Below, one piece after another: positions 1 to 9,289 of a stretch of 64,000 nucleotides of DNA (positions within the stretch are counted from its first letter, which is position 1; every line of letters starts with the position of its first letter). The translations under genes and the position numbers were made by a program. The notes under the pieces were generated by a model that saw nothing but the letters and a program-made list of their open reading frames with translations, was not told the DNA's origin and did no database searches. Location of the stretch: the NCBI RefSeq assembly GCF_000421105.1, contig NZ_ATWF01000001.1:1871407-1935406 (forward strand). Direction: 5' to 3'. Origin of the DNA: Limisalsivibrio acetivorans. Lineage in GTDB: Bacteria > Chrysiogenota > Deferribacteres > Deferribacterales > Geovibrionaceae.

Positions 1-2
1 TC

Positions 3-773
3 CAGCAGAAGGCCGCAAATGCAACCAAAGATGAGATAGAGGAAGAAGCCCGGGCAGAAGAGGATGCCCTAAGCCGGAACGATGAGCATACCGACACCGG
101 GGAACCTGCTACAGAAGCTCAAGCGGAAGACCCCGCAGATAACAAGACTGAGAAGGACAGGAAGATAGCGGAAAAACTGAGACAAAGGGCCGAGGATCCC
201 GCTTCCCGTGCAAACAGTTTCGTATACATGGCGAACGCCGCCCTGAGTGCCGGCGATACAGCCAAAGGGGTCAAATACTATAGGGAAGCATTTAGGCTCA
301 ACCGTAGCGGAGATATACTCAACAACCTTTTCATAGCCCTCGCAGAGGACGGGCGATACAGAGAGGCTGGGATGCTCTTCACTAAAAATGCCGACCTGCT
401 CACTGAGGATATTACCTCAACAGCCGCCACAGCCCTCGCAGGGCACGGTGGTGACTACAGCGGAGAATCCCTTATACATTTCGCCAAAAAGAACGGAATA
501 AAGGATACCGGCAAGCTGAGCTACACCATGGGCTATATAAAAGAGCAGAGAGGGGATACGGAGAAGGCAGCCGTTCATTACGCAGCAGCCTATGAGCTGA
601 ACCCCGGTGATGAGTACAACGCCTACGCCGCAGCAAGGATGGCAGACATAAACGAGGATTATCAAAAAGCACTCGACCTATACAGGGGATGCGCTTCAAT
701 GAACGGGGAACTCGCCGAAACCGCCGCAAACCGCATATCCGTTTTACACGCCTACATGGAGAGGAACGAATGA
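3..773 (+). CDS. TPR-repeat protein, 5' end outside window
   Basis: The reading frame is open from the first complete codon of the window, so the gene starts upstream; an internal ATG at 228 is not the start. The first ~65 visible residues are charged and low in complexity (rich in Glu, Asp, Ala, Lys), probably a linker. From about residue 70 the sequence forms tetratricopeptide-like helix pairs, for example around KGVKYYREAFRLN, AAVHYAAAYELNPGD and KALDLYRGCASMN. TPR arrays serve as protein-protein docking surfaces; the partner cannot be told from the sequence. The stop overlaps the ATG of the next gene (ATGA at 770-773), so the two are translationally coupled. Confidence 0.75.
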   Translation, partial: QQKAANATKDEIEEEARAEEDALSRNDEHTDTGEPATEAQAEDPADNKTEKDRKIAEKLRQRAEDPASRANSFVYMANAALSAGDTAKGVKYYREAFRLNRSGDILNNLFIALAEDGRYREAGMLFTKNADLLTEDITSTAATALAGHGGDYSGESLIHFAKKNGIKDTGKLSYTMGYIKEQRGDTEKAAVHYAAAYELNPGDEYNAYAAARMADINEDYQKALDLYRGCASMNGELAETAANRISVLHAYMERNE

Positions 774-1357
774 GAAGGCTCGGGCTTGCCCAGGGTCGTT
801 TTCATGTTATCCACAAGGGTCATATGGAGTATCTGCTCGCCTGCGCCGAGCGGTGCGACTTTCTATTCATCGGCATTTCGGACCCCGATCCCTCCCGCGC
901 ATATTTCAGCAGAAGTATCGATTACAAGGATGACCCGGCAGAGGCTGAACCGTATATAACCCTTGAGGAACCGAGGCTCTATGCCCTCACATACTACGAA
1001 AGGGCGATGATGATCCAGGCCGCTTTAGCCGAAGAGGGCATCGGCGCCGAGCGTATTATGACCGTTCCGTTTCCAGTGCATCGAATGAATCTTATAAAGT
1101 ACTACGTACCCAAATCCGCCACCGTATATGTAACCATCTATGATGAATGGGGTGAGCAGAAGGTGGATATATTCCGGAAGGTAGGGTATGAGGTGGAGAT
1201 CCTCTGGCGGAGGAGTATGGCGGAGAGGTTTACAACAGCCACAGAGGTGCGCAGGCTCATAAAGGCCGGCGATGAGAGCTGGAAGGAGCTCGTTCCTCCG
1301 GCCGTTGTGAAGATTGCTGAGGAACTGGGTGTTGCCGAGCGCTACGCCTCGCTCTGA
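770..1357 (+). CDS. Nicotinamide-nucleotide adenylyltransferase-like nucleotidyltransferase
   Basis: 195 residues from the ATG at 770, which overlaps the upstream stop as ATGA; this coupling decides the start, and a longer in-frame extension lies wholly inside the TPR gene. The N-terminus GRFHVIHKGHMEYL carries the HxGH motif of the cytidylyltransferase-like superfamily. Near the C-terminus FTTATEVRRLI resembles the ISGTEIRR nucleotide-binding motif of archaeal-type NMN adenylyltransferase (NadM), followed by a typical W..LVPP.VV segment. By family it would transfer AMP from ATP to NMN to make NAD in the cytoplasm. The substrate is inferred; another small nucleotidyltransferase activity is possible. 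The 3' end overlaps the convergent glycosyltransferase gene by 16 nt. Confidence 0.72.
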   Translation: MRRLGLAQGRFHVIHKGHMEYLLACAERCDFLFIGISDPDPSRAYFSRSIDYKDDPAEAEPYITLEEPRLYALTYYERAMMIQAALAEEGIGAERIMTVPFPVHRMNLIKYYVPKSATVYVTIYDEWGEQKVDIFRKVGYEVEILWRRSMAERFTTATEVRRLIKAGDESWKELVPPAVVKIAEELGVAERYASL

Positions 1358-2292
1358 TCCTTTTCAAAATCCAGAACTTCTCTGATAGTATAAGGCTTTT
1401 TATCCTGAGACTCGTAATACGTTCTCAGTATCGATTCCGCTATAAAACCCGTTGAGATAAGCTGAATGCCCCCAAGTGTGAGCAGAACGCCCAGTATAAG
1501 CAGGGGCCTGCCCCATATGTCGTTTCCGAACAGCTTGAGCACAAACATGTAGAAGTCTATAAGAAGGCCTATGGCAAGGCTGAAGAATCCGAGGGAGCCA
1601 AAGAGGTGCATAGGGCGCTGGCCGTAGCGTTTCAGGAATATCATAAACATCAGATCGCTTATGACCTTGGTGGTTCTGGCTATGCCGTACTTGCTGGTTC
1701 CGTAAAGCCTCGGGGAGTGCTTAACATCCATCTCCTCGATCTTCGCACCCTGCAGGTCCGCAAGAACGGGGATGAAGCGGTGAAGTTCGCCGTATAGCCC
1801 GAGGTTCTTGGCTACCTCGCTCCTGAAAACCTTGAGCGTACAGCCGTAATCACGTATGTAAACACCTGTCATCTTTTGAATAAGGCGGTTCGCTATCTTG
1901 CTGGGTATCTTACGGAGGAGCATGCCGTCCTTTCTTTTGGCACGCCTGCCAGCCACAACGTCCAGATCCTCCTCTTCGAGCTTATTTATCATGAGGGGTA
2001 TGTCCGATGGATCGTTCTGGAGGTCACCATCCAGCGTGGCGATTAGCTCACCCCGGGATTCATCTATCCCTGCAGCCATGGCGGCTGTCTGCCCGAAGTT
2101 TCTGCGGAAGCGGACAAGCCTTGTCCGGCTGTCGGCATACTCTTTAACCATCTGAACGGTTTTATCCACACTGCCGTCATCCACAAGGATAAGCTCGTAG
2201 TCCATCCCGACCAGGGATTCACGAACACGCTCGAAGAGGTGCGGAACACTCTCCTCCTCATTAAACAGGGGTATCACAACCGAAAGCTTCAT
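1342..2292 (-). CDS. Family 2 glycosyltransferase, polyprenyl-phosphate type (ArnC/DPM1-like)
   Basis: 316 residues. The N-terminal ~230 residues form a GT-A fold with DDGSVDKT near residue 40 and the metal-binding DGDLQNDPSD near residue 88. Two membrane helices follow (about 230-255 and 265-290). This is the architecture of enzymes that load a sugar onto undecaprenyl or dolichyl phosphate at the inner membrane, such as ArnC. It starts 4 nt inside the end of the upstream GT39 gene (overlap 2289-2292), so the pair is co-translated. A sensible model is that this enzyme makes the lipid-linked sugar and the GT39 enzyme transfers it on the outer face. The sugar is unknown. Confidence 0.85.
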   Translation of the reverse strand: MKLSVVIPLFNEEESVPHLFERVRESLVGMDYELILVDDGSVDKTVQMVKEYADSRTRLVRFRRNFGQTAAMAAGIDESRGELIATLDGDLQNDPSDIPLMINKLEEEDLDVVAGRRAKRKDGMLLRKIPSKIANRLIQKMTGVYIRDYGCTLKVFRSEVAKNLGLYGELHRFIPVLADLQGAKIEEMDVKHSPRLYGTSKYGIARTTKVISDLMFMIFLKRYGQRPMHLFGSLGFFSLAIGLLIDFYMFVLKLFGNDIWGRPLLILGVLLTLGGIQLISTGFIAESILRTYYESQDKKPYTIREVLDFEKDQSEA

Positions 2293-3827
2293 TCCATCTC
2301 CTCAATCCTGACAAGGCGATATGCAGGCCATTCCTTTATAACTTCATAGGGGTAGTTTATTTTATCCAGCTTATCAACCTTCGTAAAGAAGTACTCCCCC
2401 GGCCTAGGGTATTCCTTTCCAGGGATGTCATCGTAATAGACACTGAAACTGGGCATTCGTGAGCCCCATGTATTCACTCTGATCCCCCTCTCCTTTGCAT
2501 ATATAGCTGCTTCCTTAACACCCCTTTGCCTCGCTTCGCCAAGGATAGGCATTAGAAGAACGTTGGCGCAGAAGAGCATGAAGATGCCGAAGACAACGCC
2601 TCTGGTGCGGATGCTGATGCGTCTTATGAAGAGGGAGACAAAGGTGAAGACGGTCATGGCGCCTACGGTTGCGAAATAGAATATCTCCATCCTGTCTATC
2701 ATCGCTCCGGCAACCGCTCTGGCGAACTCGTCCTCAACTCCGGCAATGAAAGGGGGTAGATAGAGGGGTATCCCCAGCATTATAAGGAGAAACAGAAGTA
2801 TGGGTATAGTGAAGGCAAGGGGGTTCTTCGCATCGATAAACATCTTTGATATAAGGATAAAGAGGGGTGTCATCCCGTAGAGCACATAGTGCGGAAGCTT
2901 TGTTCCGCTGAAGGAGAAGAAGAGGAAGACAAACAGAAACCATATGAGCATATATCGCTCAAGCTCGGTGCTCCAAATCTCCTTAACACGCCGGAACATA
3001 TTGTAAAGCAGGGTGGAAAAGGGCATAAGGGAGACTATGATAACGGGTACGTAATAGCCGATTCCCCCCACATGCCCCTCCATGGGGTCGGAGAAGCGGC
3101 CGATATTGTGCTTGAAGATGAAGCCGTTGATGAAATTCATACCCTGATCGATGTACTCCATCACGTACCATGGTGCGGCGATCCCTATCATCAGAGCAAG
3201 ACCCATGGGGTTAAAAACTGCCACCAGCCATTTCTTCAGATCCTTCACCGAAAGAAAGAAGAGGAAGCTCACCGCAAAGGGTATAAGTATAGCAACAGGC
3301 CCCTTCGTGAGTATGCCGAGGCCGATGGCGGCGTGGGCGGTGTAAATAAATCGTTTGTCGCCGGTGTCCCTGTAAAGGAATATGCTGAACATGGAGGCGG
3401 CCAGCGTCATATTAAGGAGTGCATCCGCTATGGCGAGCTTGGCGACTATGGTAACAAGAAGGGAGCAGGACATAACGATCCCCGCCCAGAAAGCCCTCAC
3501 TTCGCCGTAGTATCTCTTTGTGAAAAGATAAACGAGAGTGAGCCATATCGATGCGGAAATCACTGATGGAAAGCGGAATACGAACTCGTGGATACCGAAG
3601 ATGTTGGCAAAAAGGGCCTGAAACCAGTATATGAGGATAGGCTTATCGAAACGGAGCTTCCCCTCAAGATAGGTGGTAAGGTAGTTTCCGCTTCTGATCA
3701 TCTCACGGGTAGCCTCGGAGAAGGCGCCTTCGTCCAGATCAAACAGCGGAACGGTAAAGATCCCGTATAAAAAACTGAAAGCGGCAACGCATATGAGCAG
3801 GAAAACCCTGCCTCTATTTAGATCCAA
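2289..3827 (-). CDS. Family 39 glycosyltransferase, ArnT/PMT-like membrane protein
   Basis: 512 residues with about a dozen hydrophobic segments. The first periplasmic loop has the DLDEGAFSEATREM motif followed by LRFDKPILIYWFQA, both characteristic of the ArnT/PMT family, in which the acidic pair binds metal and the lipid-phosphate donor. Such proteins transfer a sugar from undecaprenyl phosphate to lipid A or to other acceptors in the periplasm. The gene overlaps the ArnC-like gene by 4 nt. It is 122 nt downstream of the M16-like gene, so it may have its own promoter. Whether the target is lipid A or a glycoprotein cannot be settled here. Confidence 0.85.
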   Translation of the reverse strand: MDLNRGRVFLLICVAAFSFLYGIFTVPLFDLDEGAFSEATREMIRSGNYLTTYLEGKLRFDKPILIYWFQALFANIFGIHEFVFRFPSVISASIWLTLVYLFTKRYYGEVRAFWAGIVMSCSLLVTIVAKLAIADALLNMTLAASMFSIFLYRDTGDKRFIYTAHAAIGLGILTKGPVAILIPFAVSFLFFLSVKDLKKWLVAVFNPMGLALMIGIAAPWYVMEYIDQGMNFINGFIFKHNIGRFSDPMEGHVGGIGYYVPVIIVSLMPFSTLLYNMFRRVKEIWSTELERYMLIWFLFVFLFFSFSGTKLPHYVLYGMTPLFILISKMFIDAKNPLAFTIPILLFLLIMLGIPLYLPPFIAGVEDEFARAVAGAMIDRMEIFYFATVGAMTVFTFVSLFIRRISIRTRGVVFGIFMLFCANVLLMPILGEARQRGVKEAAIYAKERGIRVNTWGSRMPSFSVYYDDIPGKEYPRPGEYFFTKVDKLDKINYPYEVIKEWPAYRLVRIEEME

Positions 3828-3949
3828 AACCGGAACTCCTTTTTTGATGAATGAACCTGAAAAAATAACACATTACATGGCTTTTGAAAACATGTTTAGG
3901 CGAGTGCAACAGGATATACAGTACTCGGCGCTTCCCTTCGGGCGCATAC

Positions 3950-5197
3950 CTATTTGAGGATATACAAGGTCTTCGGCCCCTCAAATATCTTTGCCGCACG
4001 GCGGAGATCGTCCTTCGTAATCTTCTCAATCCTGTCCACATAGCTGGAAAGATAGCTCTCTCCGAGACCTACGTTCATGAAGAAGTTGTTATACCATGCA
4101 ACTTTTCCATTGGTTTGGGATTCGATAAGCACACGGCCGAGTATGTAGTTTTTAACCTTCTCAAGCTCATCCTCGCCGAGGTCATCGATGAAGCCCCTGT
4201 TTATGCTCTCCATTGTCGAAACGGCATCCTCAACGTTCTCGTACTGCAGGCCGATATGCCCGACAAATCTGGAAGGGCATAATCTGGATGCATAGAACGT
4301 ACCCACTGAATAAGCGTACCCCTTCTCCTTCCTGAGAGCTCTGAAGTAACGGGAGCTCATCCCGCCGCCAAGTATGTCGCTCATAACCTTTATAGCAGTG
4401 TAATCCTCATCGGAGGCGGCGGGAGCGGTATAGCCCATGAACATCTTGGCCTGCTGGGTTCGTTCGTCCTCTTCTTCTATGTGACGATCCTTCTCTATGA
4501 CGGTATCATTGCACGATATCTGAAACTCTTCACCGGAGGGTATCTCTGCAAAAACAGCCTCCAGCTTCCTTACCTGCTCTTCTGTAAAGCTGCCAGCCAC
4601 GGTGATGAAAGCGTTTTTACCCTGAATAAGCTTATCTTTATGCTTTTTGAGATCATCTATTTCTAAGGCTGAAACCGCTTCCTCATTACCCTCTGTGGTG
4701 AGGGCGTAGTGAGAAGAGCCGTAGGTCTCACTGAAAAAGCCCCGCATGGCAACAGCATTGGGGTCATCCTTAACGGCCTTAATGGCTGTGAGATGTAGTC
4801 TTTTTTCTCGTTCGAACACATCATCCGGAAACTCCGGATTCATCAGAAAGTTGCGAAGGGATGGGATGAACCGGTCCAGGTTCTCCGCTGTGGAGGAGAA
4901 GGATACCTCGAAGAAATCCGGAGAAACGCCGGCCCCTATCGAGCTTCCGTAGAATTCAGCCTCTTTAAGCAGACGGCTCCCCTTGACCCATACGGATGCT
5001 GTAAGCGAGCCTATGCCGTTATTCGACTCATTCTCCCGGGCGAGCCCCCCTCGAAAGAACATCGATATGGAAACTGTATCGGTGAAATCCCTCTCTATGG
5101 CTGTAAACATCGCTCCATTGTTAAGCATCTTAGTCTCTCCGGCATAGCAAACGGCTGTTATTAAGAAGAATATAAGCAGTGCCGCCCTAATTCTCAT
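3950..5197 (-). CDS. M16-family peptidase homologue lacking the zinc-binding motif
   Basis: 415 residues with an N-terminal signal peptide (RAALLIFFLITAVCYA), so exported. The body shows the two M16 lobes: the N-lobe begins TKMLNNGAMFTAIERDF and the C-lobe carries GGGMSSRYFRALRKEKGYAYSV, the Arg/Tyr substrate-binding signature of M16. Where active enzymes have HxxEH (after FFRGGLARENESNNGIGSL) this protein reads TASVWVKGS, with no His pair. It should therefore be non-catalytic. In known two-subunit M16B proteases one chain has the zinc site and the other contributes Arg/Tyr, so this may be the partner of an active chain encoded elsewhere; none is in the window. Its start overlaps the purN stop by 4 nt. 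Confidence 0.85.
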   Translation of the reverse strand: MRIRAALLIFFLITAVCYAGETKMLNNGAMFTAIERDFTDTVSISMFFRGGLARENESNNGIGSLTASVWVKGSRLLKEAEFYGSSIGAGVSPDFFEVSFSSTAENLDRFIPSLRNFLMNPEFPDDVFEREKRLHLTAIKAVKDDPNAVAMRGFFSETYGSSHYALTTEGNEEAVSALEIDDLKKHKDKLIQGKNAFITVAGSFTEEQVRKLEAVFAEIPSGEEFQISCNDTVIEKDRHIEEEDERTQQAKMFMGYTAPAASDEDYTAIKVMSDILGGGMSSRYFRALRKEKGYAYSVGTFYASRLCPSRFVGHIGLQYENVEDAVSTMESINRGFIDDLGEDELEKVKNYILGRVLIESQTNGKVAWYNNFFMNVGLGESYLSSYVDRIEKITKDDLRRAAKIFEGPKTLYILK

Positions 5198-5799
5198 ATT
5201 ATCTTTACTTTCCTTCCATCAACCCGCAGGCGGTCATCACAGAACAGAGCAACCGCTTCCGGATAGGCTTTATGTTCCTGTTCAAGGATTCTCTCAGCGA
5301 GGCTTTCGGCAGTATCATCCCCTTTTACCTCAACAACCCTCTGGAGTATCACTGGCCCGTTGTCCATCTTCGCATCAACGAAGTGCACTGTGCACCCGGT
5401 GAAGCGTACTCCGTAATCGAAGGCCTGCCTCTGGGCATCGAGCCCGGGGAATGAAGGTAGGAGGGAGGGATGGATGTTGATTATCCTGTTCTCGAACTGC
5501 TCCACGAACCATGGGGATATTATCCGCATAAAGCCCGCAAGGCAGACTAGATCCACGTTACGGCTGTTGAGCTCCTTGACTATCTCCCGGTCGTAGGACT
5601 CTCTATCCGCAAAATCCTGGTGATTTATGAAGACGGTATCAAGCCCCTGCTCTTTTGCAAAGGCTAGCCCTGCGGCGTCCTCTTTATTGCTTATTACAAC
5701 GGCGATCTCCGCATTTTTTATATCATCGTTGTCCACAGCTTTCTTTATAGCCCTGAAGTTGCTGCCCCTTCCGGAGAGTAGTATTCCTATCTTTTTCAA
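5194..5799 (-). CDS. purN: Phosphoribosylglycinamide formyltransferase
   Basis: 201 residues, the usual PurN length. The N-terminus KKIGILLSGRGSNFRAI is the phosphate-binding loop; INIHPSLLPSFPG carries the catalytic Asn and His of the formyltransferase fold, and the catalytic Asp lies in the VDAKMDNGPVILQ region. It transfers a formyl group from 10-formyltetrahydrofolate to GAR, step 3 of purine synthesis, in the cytoplasm. It overlaps purM by 4 nt upstream and the M16-like gene by 4 nt downstream, so all three lie on one transcript. Confidence 0.96.
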   Translation of the reverse strand: MKKIGILLSGRGSNFRAIKKAVDNDDIKNAEIAVVISNKEDAAGLAFAKEQGLDTVFINHQDFADRESYDREIVKELNSRNVDLVCLAGFMRIISPWFVEQFENRIINIHPSLLPSFPGLDAQRQAFDYGVRFTGCTVHFVDAKMDNGPVILQRVVEVKGDDTAESLAERILEQEHKAYPEAVALFCDDRLRVDGRKVKII

Positions 5800-6839
5800 C
5801 AGTCTATCCCTTTAATGAAGACCTCGGATTTCCCTTCGGTTACTTCACCTATGACAAACGCATCCTCACCCAGTTCACCAAGTGCCTTAACAGAGGCCTC
5901 TGCATCCTCGTGTGCGAGAACCATCATGTAGCCGATTCCCATATTAAAAACCCTGTAAAGCTCACGACTTTCAACACCGGAACGTTCCTCGATTACATCG
6001 TATATCTCAGGGCGGCTGAATGATGCGGGATCTATAACCGCAGAGGCATTGATGGGGAGCGTACGGGGGATATTCTCGTAGAATCCGCCCCCAGTAATGT
6101 GGGACATCGCCTTGGGGCGTATACCTTTGTCCAGCAGTGATAAAACCGGCTTAACGTATATGCGTGTGGGCTCAAGGAGCATATCGTATACGGTGGAGGA
6201 GCCTAGCCTGTCCTCCCCCTTGAGTCCGAAATGCTCAAAGAATATCTTTCTTGCGAGCGAGTAACCATTACTGTGCAGACCGCTTGAGGGGAGACCGACT
6301 ATTACATCCCCCGGACGAACTCCACTTCCATCGATAACCTTCGCCTTGTCAAGAAGACCCACAACAAAGCCTGCCACATCGAAGTCGCCGTCCGCATAGA
6401 AGCCGGGCATCTCCGCAGTTTCTCCTCCGATGAGTGCCGCTCCTGCCTGTTTGCACCCTTCGGCTATTCCCTTAACTACCTCAGCCATGCTCTCGGAGCT
6501 TAGCTTCCCCGTTGCGAGATAATCGAGGAAAAAGAGTGGTTTGGCACCTGTTACAATAACATCGTTGGCACACATCGCCACGAGGTCGATACCCACAGTA
6601 TCGAGCCTTCCAGAATCTATGGCTACCTTAAGCTTTGTGCCCACGCCATCAGTACCTGAGACAAGCACAGGCTCCTTCATTCCGGCGGCTTCCTGAAGGC
6701 TGAAAAAGCCCGCAAAGCCTCCAAGTCCGCCAATAACGCCGTCGGTCTTTGTGGAATCGGCAAGTGATTTTATCAGGGAAACAAACCTGTTCCCCTCGTC
6801 TATATCAACTCCGCTGTTTTTATAGTTAAGATCAGACAC
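5796..6839 (-). CDS. purM: Phosphoribosylformylglycinamidine cyclo-ligase
   Basis: 347 residues, typical for PurM (AIR synthase). Visible landmarks are GGFAGFF near the N-terminus, the metal/ATP motif VSGTDGVGTKLKVA, the CANDVIVTGAKPLFFLDY segment and GGETAEMPGFY. It converts FGAM to AIR using ATP, step 5 of the purine pathway. It begins immediately after the stop of the response-regulator gene (no intergenic base) and overlaps purN by 4 nt, so it is almost certainly co-transcribed with both. Confidence 0.97.
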   Translation of the reverse strand: MSDLNYKNSGVDIDEGNRFVSLIKSLADSTKTDGVIGGLGGFAGFFSLQEAAGMKEPVLVSGTDGVGTKLKVAIDSGRLDTVGIDLVAMCANDVIVTGAKPLFFLDYLATGKLSSESMAEVVKGIAEGCKQAGAALIGGETAEMPGFYADGDFDVAGFVVGLLDKAKVIDGSGVRPGDVIVGLPSSGLHSNGYSLARKIFFEHFGLKGEDRLGSSTVYDMLLEPTRIYVKPVLSLLDKGIRPKAMSHITGGGFYENIPRTLPINASAVIDPASFSRPEIYDVIEERSGVESRELYRVFNMGIGYMMVLAHEDAEASVKALGELGEDAFVIGEVTEGKSEVFIKGIDC

Positions 6840-9083
6840 CTATTCTCCTTTCTTGAGCTTTTCTATCTCTTCGCGGATAACCATCTCCGCTATTTCAGGA
6901 AGAACTTCACGCAGAACCTCTTCCAGCTTCTCGGAGAGCACATCCTCTATCACGTTCTTAAGCATATCTGCATCAAGGGAACGTTCTACAACATCCTTTA
7001 TCACATCTTCACTGAGAGCCTCAACAGGCTCCACTTCGCCGACTTCTTCTGCGACTTCCTCCGCCTTCTCATCGGAGAGTTTCTCAACATCCAGAGCGTT
7101 CTCAATGCCTTCCTTGAGCTCATCCGGTGTCATAGGCTGCTCTTCGGGGATCTCCTCCGCTTCGGTATCGAAGGGCTTATCCTCAAGGGCTGTATCCGCT
7201 GCGGATTCATCATCCTCATGGAGCTCACCCTCAAGGGGTCCTGATTCCGCAAGCTCTGTATCCGCATCAATATCAGCCACATCGGACTGTCCAGGAAGAT
7301 CAAGGGCCGTTTCCTCAACGGTCTCTTCGGGGAGGGCATCCTCATCTGGGAGCACCTCTTCCGCAGTATCCTGAGCATCGGCGGCGGTCATATCCTCCTC
7401 CGCCTCCACGTCCTCATCTGGACCTTCATCGGGTAGTGCATCGGGATCGACCTCTTCAAGGTCGTCAAAGGATATCTCGCTCATCTCCTCCTCAGGGGCT
7501 TCCTCAAGGAGATCCTCGTCATCCGTGGCCTCTTCAAGGTCGTCGAAGGAGAGATCGTCACTTCCGCCGAGAACGTCGATATCCTCGTCAGCCGTGTCCG
7601 GAAAATCTATATCGTCCAGACCCTCATCCTCGTCAGCTTCTTCAAGATCATCGAAGGAGATCTCCTCCTCAACGTCAGGCTCGTCTTCCTCTTTCTTATC
7701 ACTCCCCATCAGGCTGGAGGCCGCCTTAGAGAGTTCCTCAAAGTCTGCACTCCGCTCCGAGGGCTTCTCCTCTTCTTCATCAGTATCATCACCGCCAAGC
7801 TCTTTGAGCAGGCTGTCTATATCATCATCCGCCTCGTCATCGCTCGGGGCAGAGGGGACAGGTTCATCGTCAGTACCAAGAAGAGCGCTTAGGTCATCTG
7901 TATCATCGGCATCTTCCTCTGCGGGGAAAAGATCATCTTCGGGTGTTTCCATCTCCTCCGCTGCCGTCTCTTCTTCGGGCTCTTCTCCAGGGGAGTCAGC
8001 CTCCGCCTCGAATTCCTCCGCCGTTTGAGCCGCTTCCTCCAGGCTTTCAGCCTCATCTGCGAAGGGCTCTTCTATGGTATCGGCACCCTCGGGGGCCTCA
8101 TCCTCATCAAGGACTATATCCTCTTCTATATCAACCCCTTCTTCCACAGGAATGTCAGGTTCCACATCGATAACCTGATCCTCCGTTTCCTTCTCCTCCT
8201 CGGTCTCCATGAGCTCCATAACGGACTCATCTATAACCTGATCCGGCGAGGCGGGGGCGGATACATCCGTATCAGTAACTATCTCCTCATCAAGGGGCTC
8301 CGGCTCTTCCTCGGGCTCTTCAGGTGTATCGGCAGTATCTCCCACAGACTCATCAAGCTCTAAAGGCTCATCAATATCCAGAGGCTCTTCTTCACTTTCG
8401 GGAACCTGCTGCTCAAGGTCGGCCTCTTCCGCAGTGTCCTCATCATCTAAACTGAGCTGGATAGTCTCCGGTTCTGTTGAAAGGGGTTCTTCCGGTTCCA
8501 CTTCGGTTTCAGGTTCCTCTTCGGGCTGCTCAGGTGCATCGGCAGTTTCCTCAATAGGCTCATCAAGTTCAACGGGTTCCTCAGAATCCAAAGGCTCTTC
8601 ATCTCCGGGGAGTTCTGCCTCCAAAGGTTCGGGCTGAGTAACCGGCTCCGCCTGGGCAACGGGCTCCTGCGTCTCTTGCGCTTCGTCAACGCCTGCATCT
8701 TCAGGCACTCCGCTTTCCTCCGGCATCATAGAAAGACCGTAGCTTATCTTAGAATCGAGTGACTGGGAGTCAAAGGGCTTAAACAGGTAGTCATCGGCAC
8801 CCGTTTTATCAAGATCCTCATCCTTAAACTGATCGAAAGCTCCTATGAGCAAAACTATCCAGGAGGAGGATGATATTTCCTTAAGTTTGGCTGTGAATTC
8901 AGCCAGGCGCACACCCTCAAGCTTATTGTCCAGCAGGATAATATCGTAGGGAGCGGATTTCAGCTTCATCACAGCATCATCCGCAGAGAAGGTCTTTGCA
9001 ACGTCAAAACTGGCCTTGTCCACGCAGAGGTCTATAACCCTGTGTATGGTAAGGCTGTCGTCGATAAGCATTATCTTTTTCAT
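6840..9083 (-). CDS. Response regulator with giant acidic low-complexity tail
   Basis: 747 residues. Residues 1-118 are a receiver domain: acidic pair D8/D9, phosphoacceptor D52 (IILLDNKL) and a Lys in YLFKPFDS. The usual Thr/Ser after the fourth strand is not seen (VLLIGAFD), so switching may differ. Residues ~120-640 are extremely rich in Glu, Asp, Pro and Ala. They include three ISFDDLEE or LSFDDLEE boxes and repeated EEPLD and EEP runs, and are probably disordered. The last ~110 residues form predicted amphipathic helices ending in PEIAEMVIREEIEKLKKG. No output DNA-binding domain is present, so it probably acts through protein contacts. A weak TTGATT-17-TAACTT promoter may lie in the 206 nt gap after coaD. 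The ribosome site AGAGGGG could be masked by a small hairpin. Confidence 0.82.
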   Translation of the reverse strand: MKKIMLIDDSLTIHRVIDLCVDKASFDVAKTFSADDAVMKLKSAPYDIILLDNKLEGVRLAEFTAKLKEISSSSWIVLLIGAFDQFKDEDLDKTGADDYLFKPFDSQSLDSKISYGLSMMPEESGVPEDAGVDEAQETQEPVAQAEPVTQPEPLEAELPGDEEPLDSEEPVELDEPIEETADAPEQPEEEPETEVEPEEPLSTEPETIQLSLDDEDTAEEADLEQQVPESEEEPLDIDEPLELDESVGDTADTPEEPEEEPEPLDEEIVTDTDVSAPASPDQVIDESVMELMETEEEKETEDQVIDVEPDIPVEEGVDIEEDIVLDEDEAPEGADTIEEPFADEAESLEEAAQTAEEFEAEADSPGEEPEEETAAEEMETPEDDLFPAEEDADDTDDLSALLGTDDEPVPSAPSDDEADDDIDSLLKELGGDDTDEEEEKPSERSADFEELSKAASSLMGSDKKEEDEPDVEEEISFDDLEEADEDEGLDDIDFPDTADEDIDVLGGSDDLSFDDLEEATDDEDLLEEAPEEEMSEISFDDLEEVDPDALPDEGPDEDVEAEEDMTAADAQDTAEEVLPDEDALPEETVEETALDLPGQSDVADIDADTELAESGPLEGELHEDDESAADTALEDKPFDTEAEEIPEEQPMTPDELKEGIENALDVEKLSDEKAEEVAEEVGEVEPVEALSEDVIKDVVERSLDADMLKNVIEDVLSEKLEEVLREVLPEIAEMVIREEIEKLKKGE

Positions 9084-9289
9084 GGATTAATCCCCTCTAT
9101 TTGCCGATGGAGGGCAAAGGACACCAGCGGTTTTAGCTAAAGTTACCACCAAATATACATAAAATCAAACACTATGCCCGCACCCGAAGGGGCACAGCAC
9201 GATTTTAAGCCATTCCGGCAAAAGGGATACAGCAACACGGTTAAATCCGGGATGTTAATACACTAAAAGGGGGGAGTGCTCGGAGTCTC

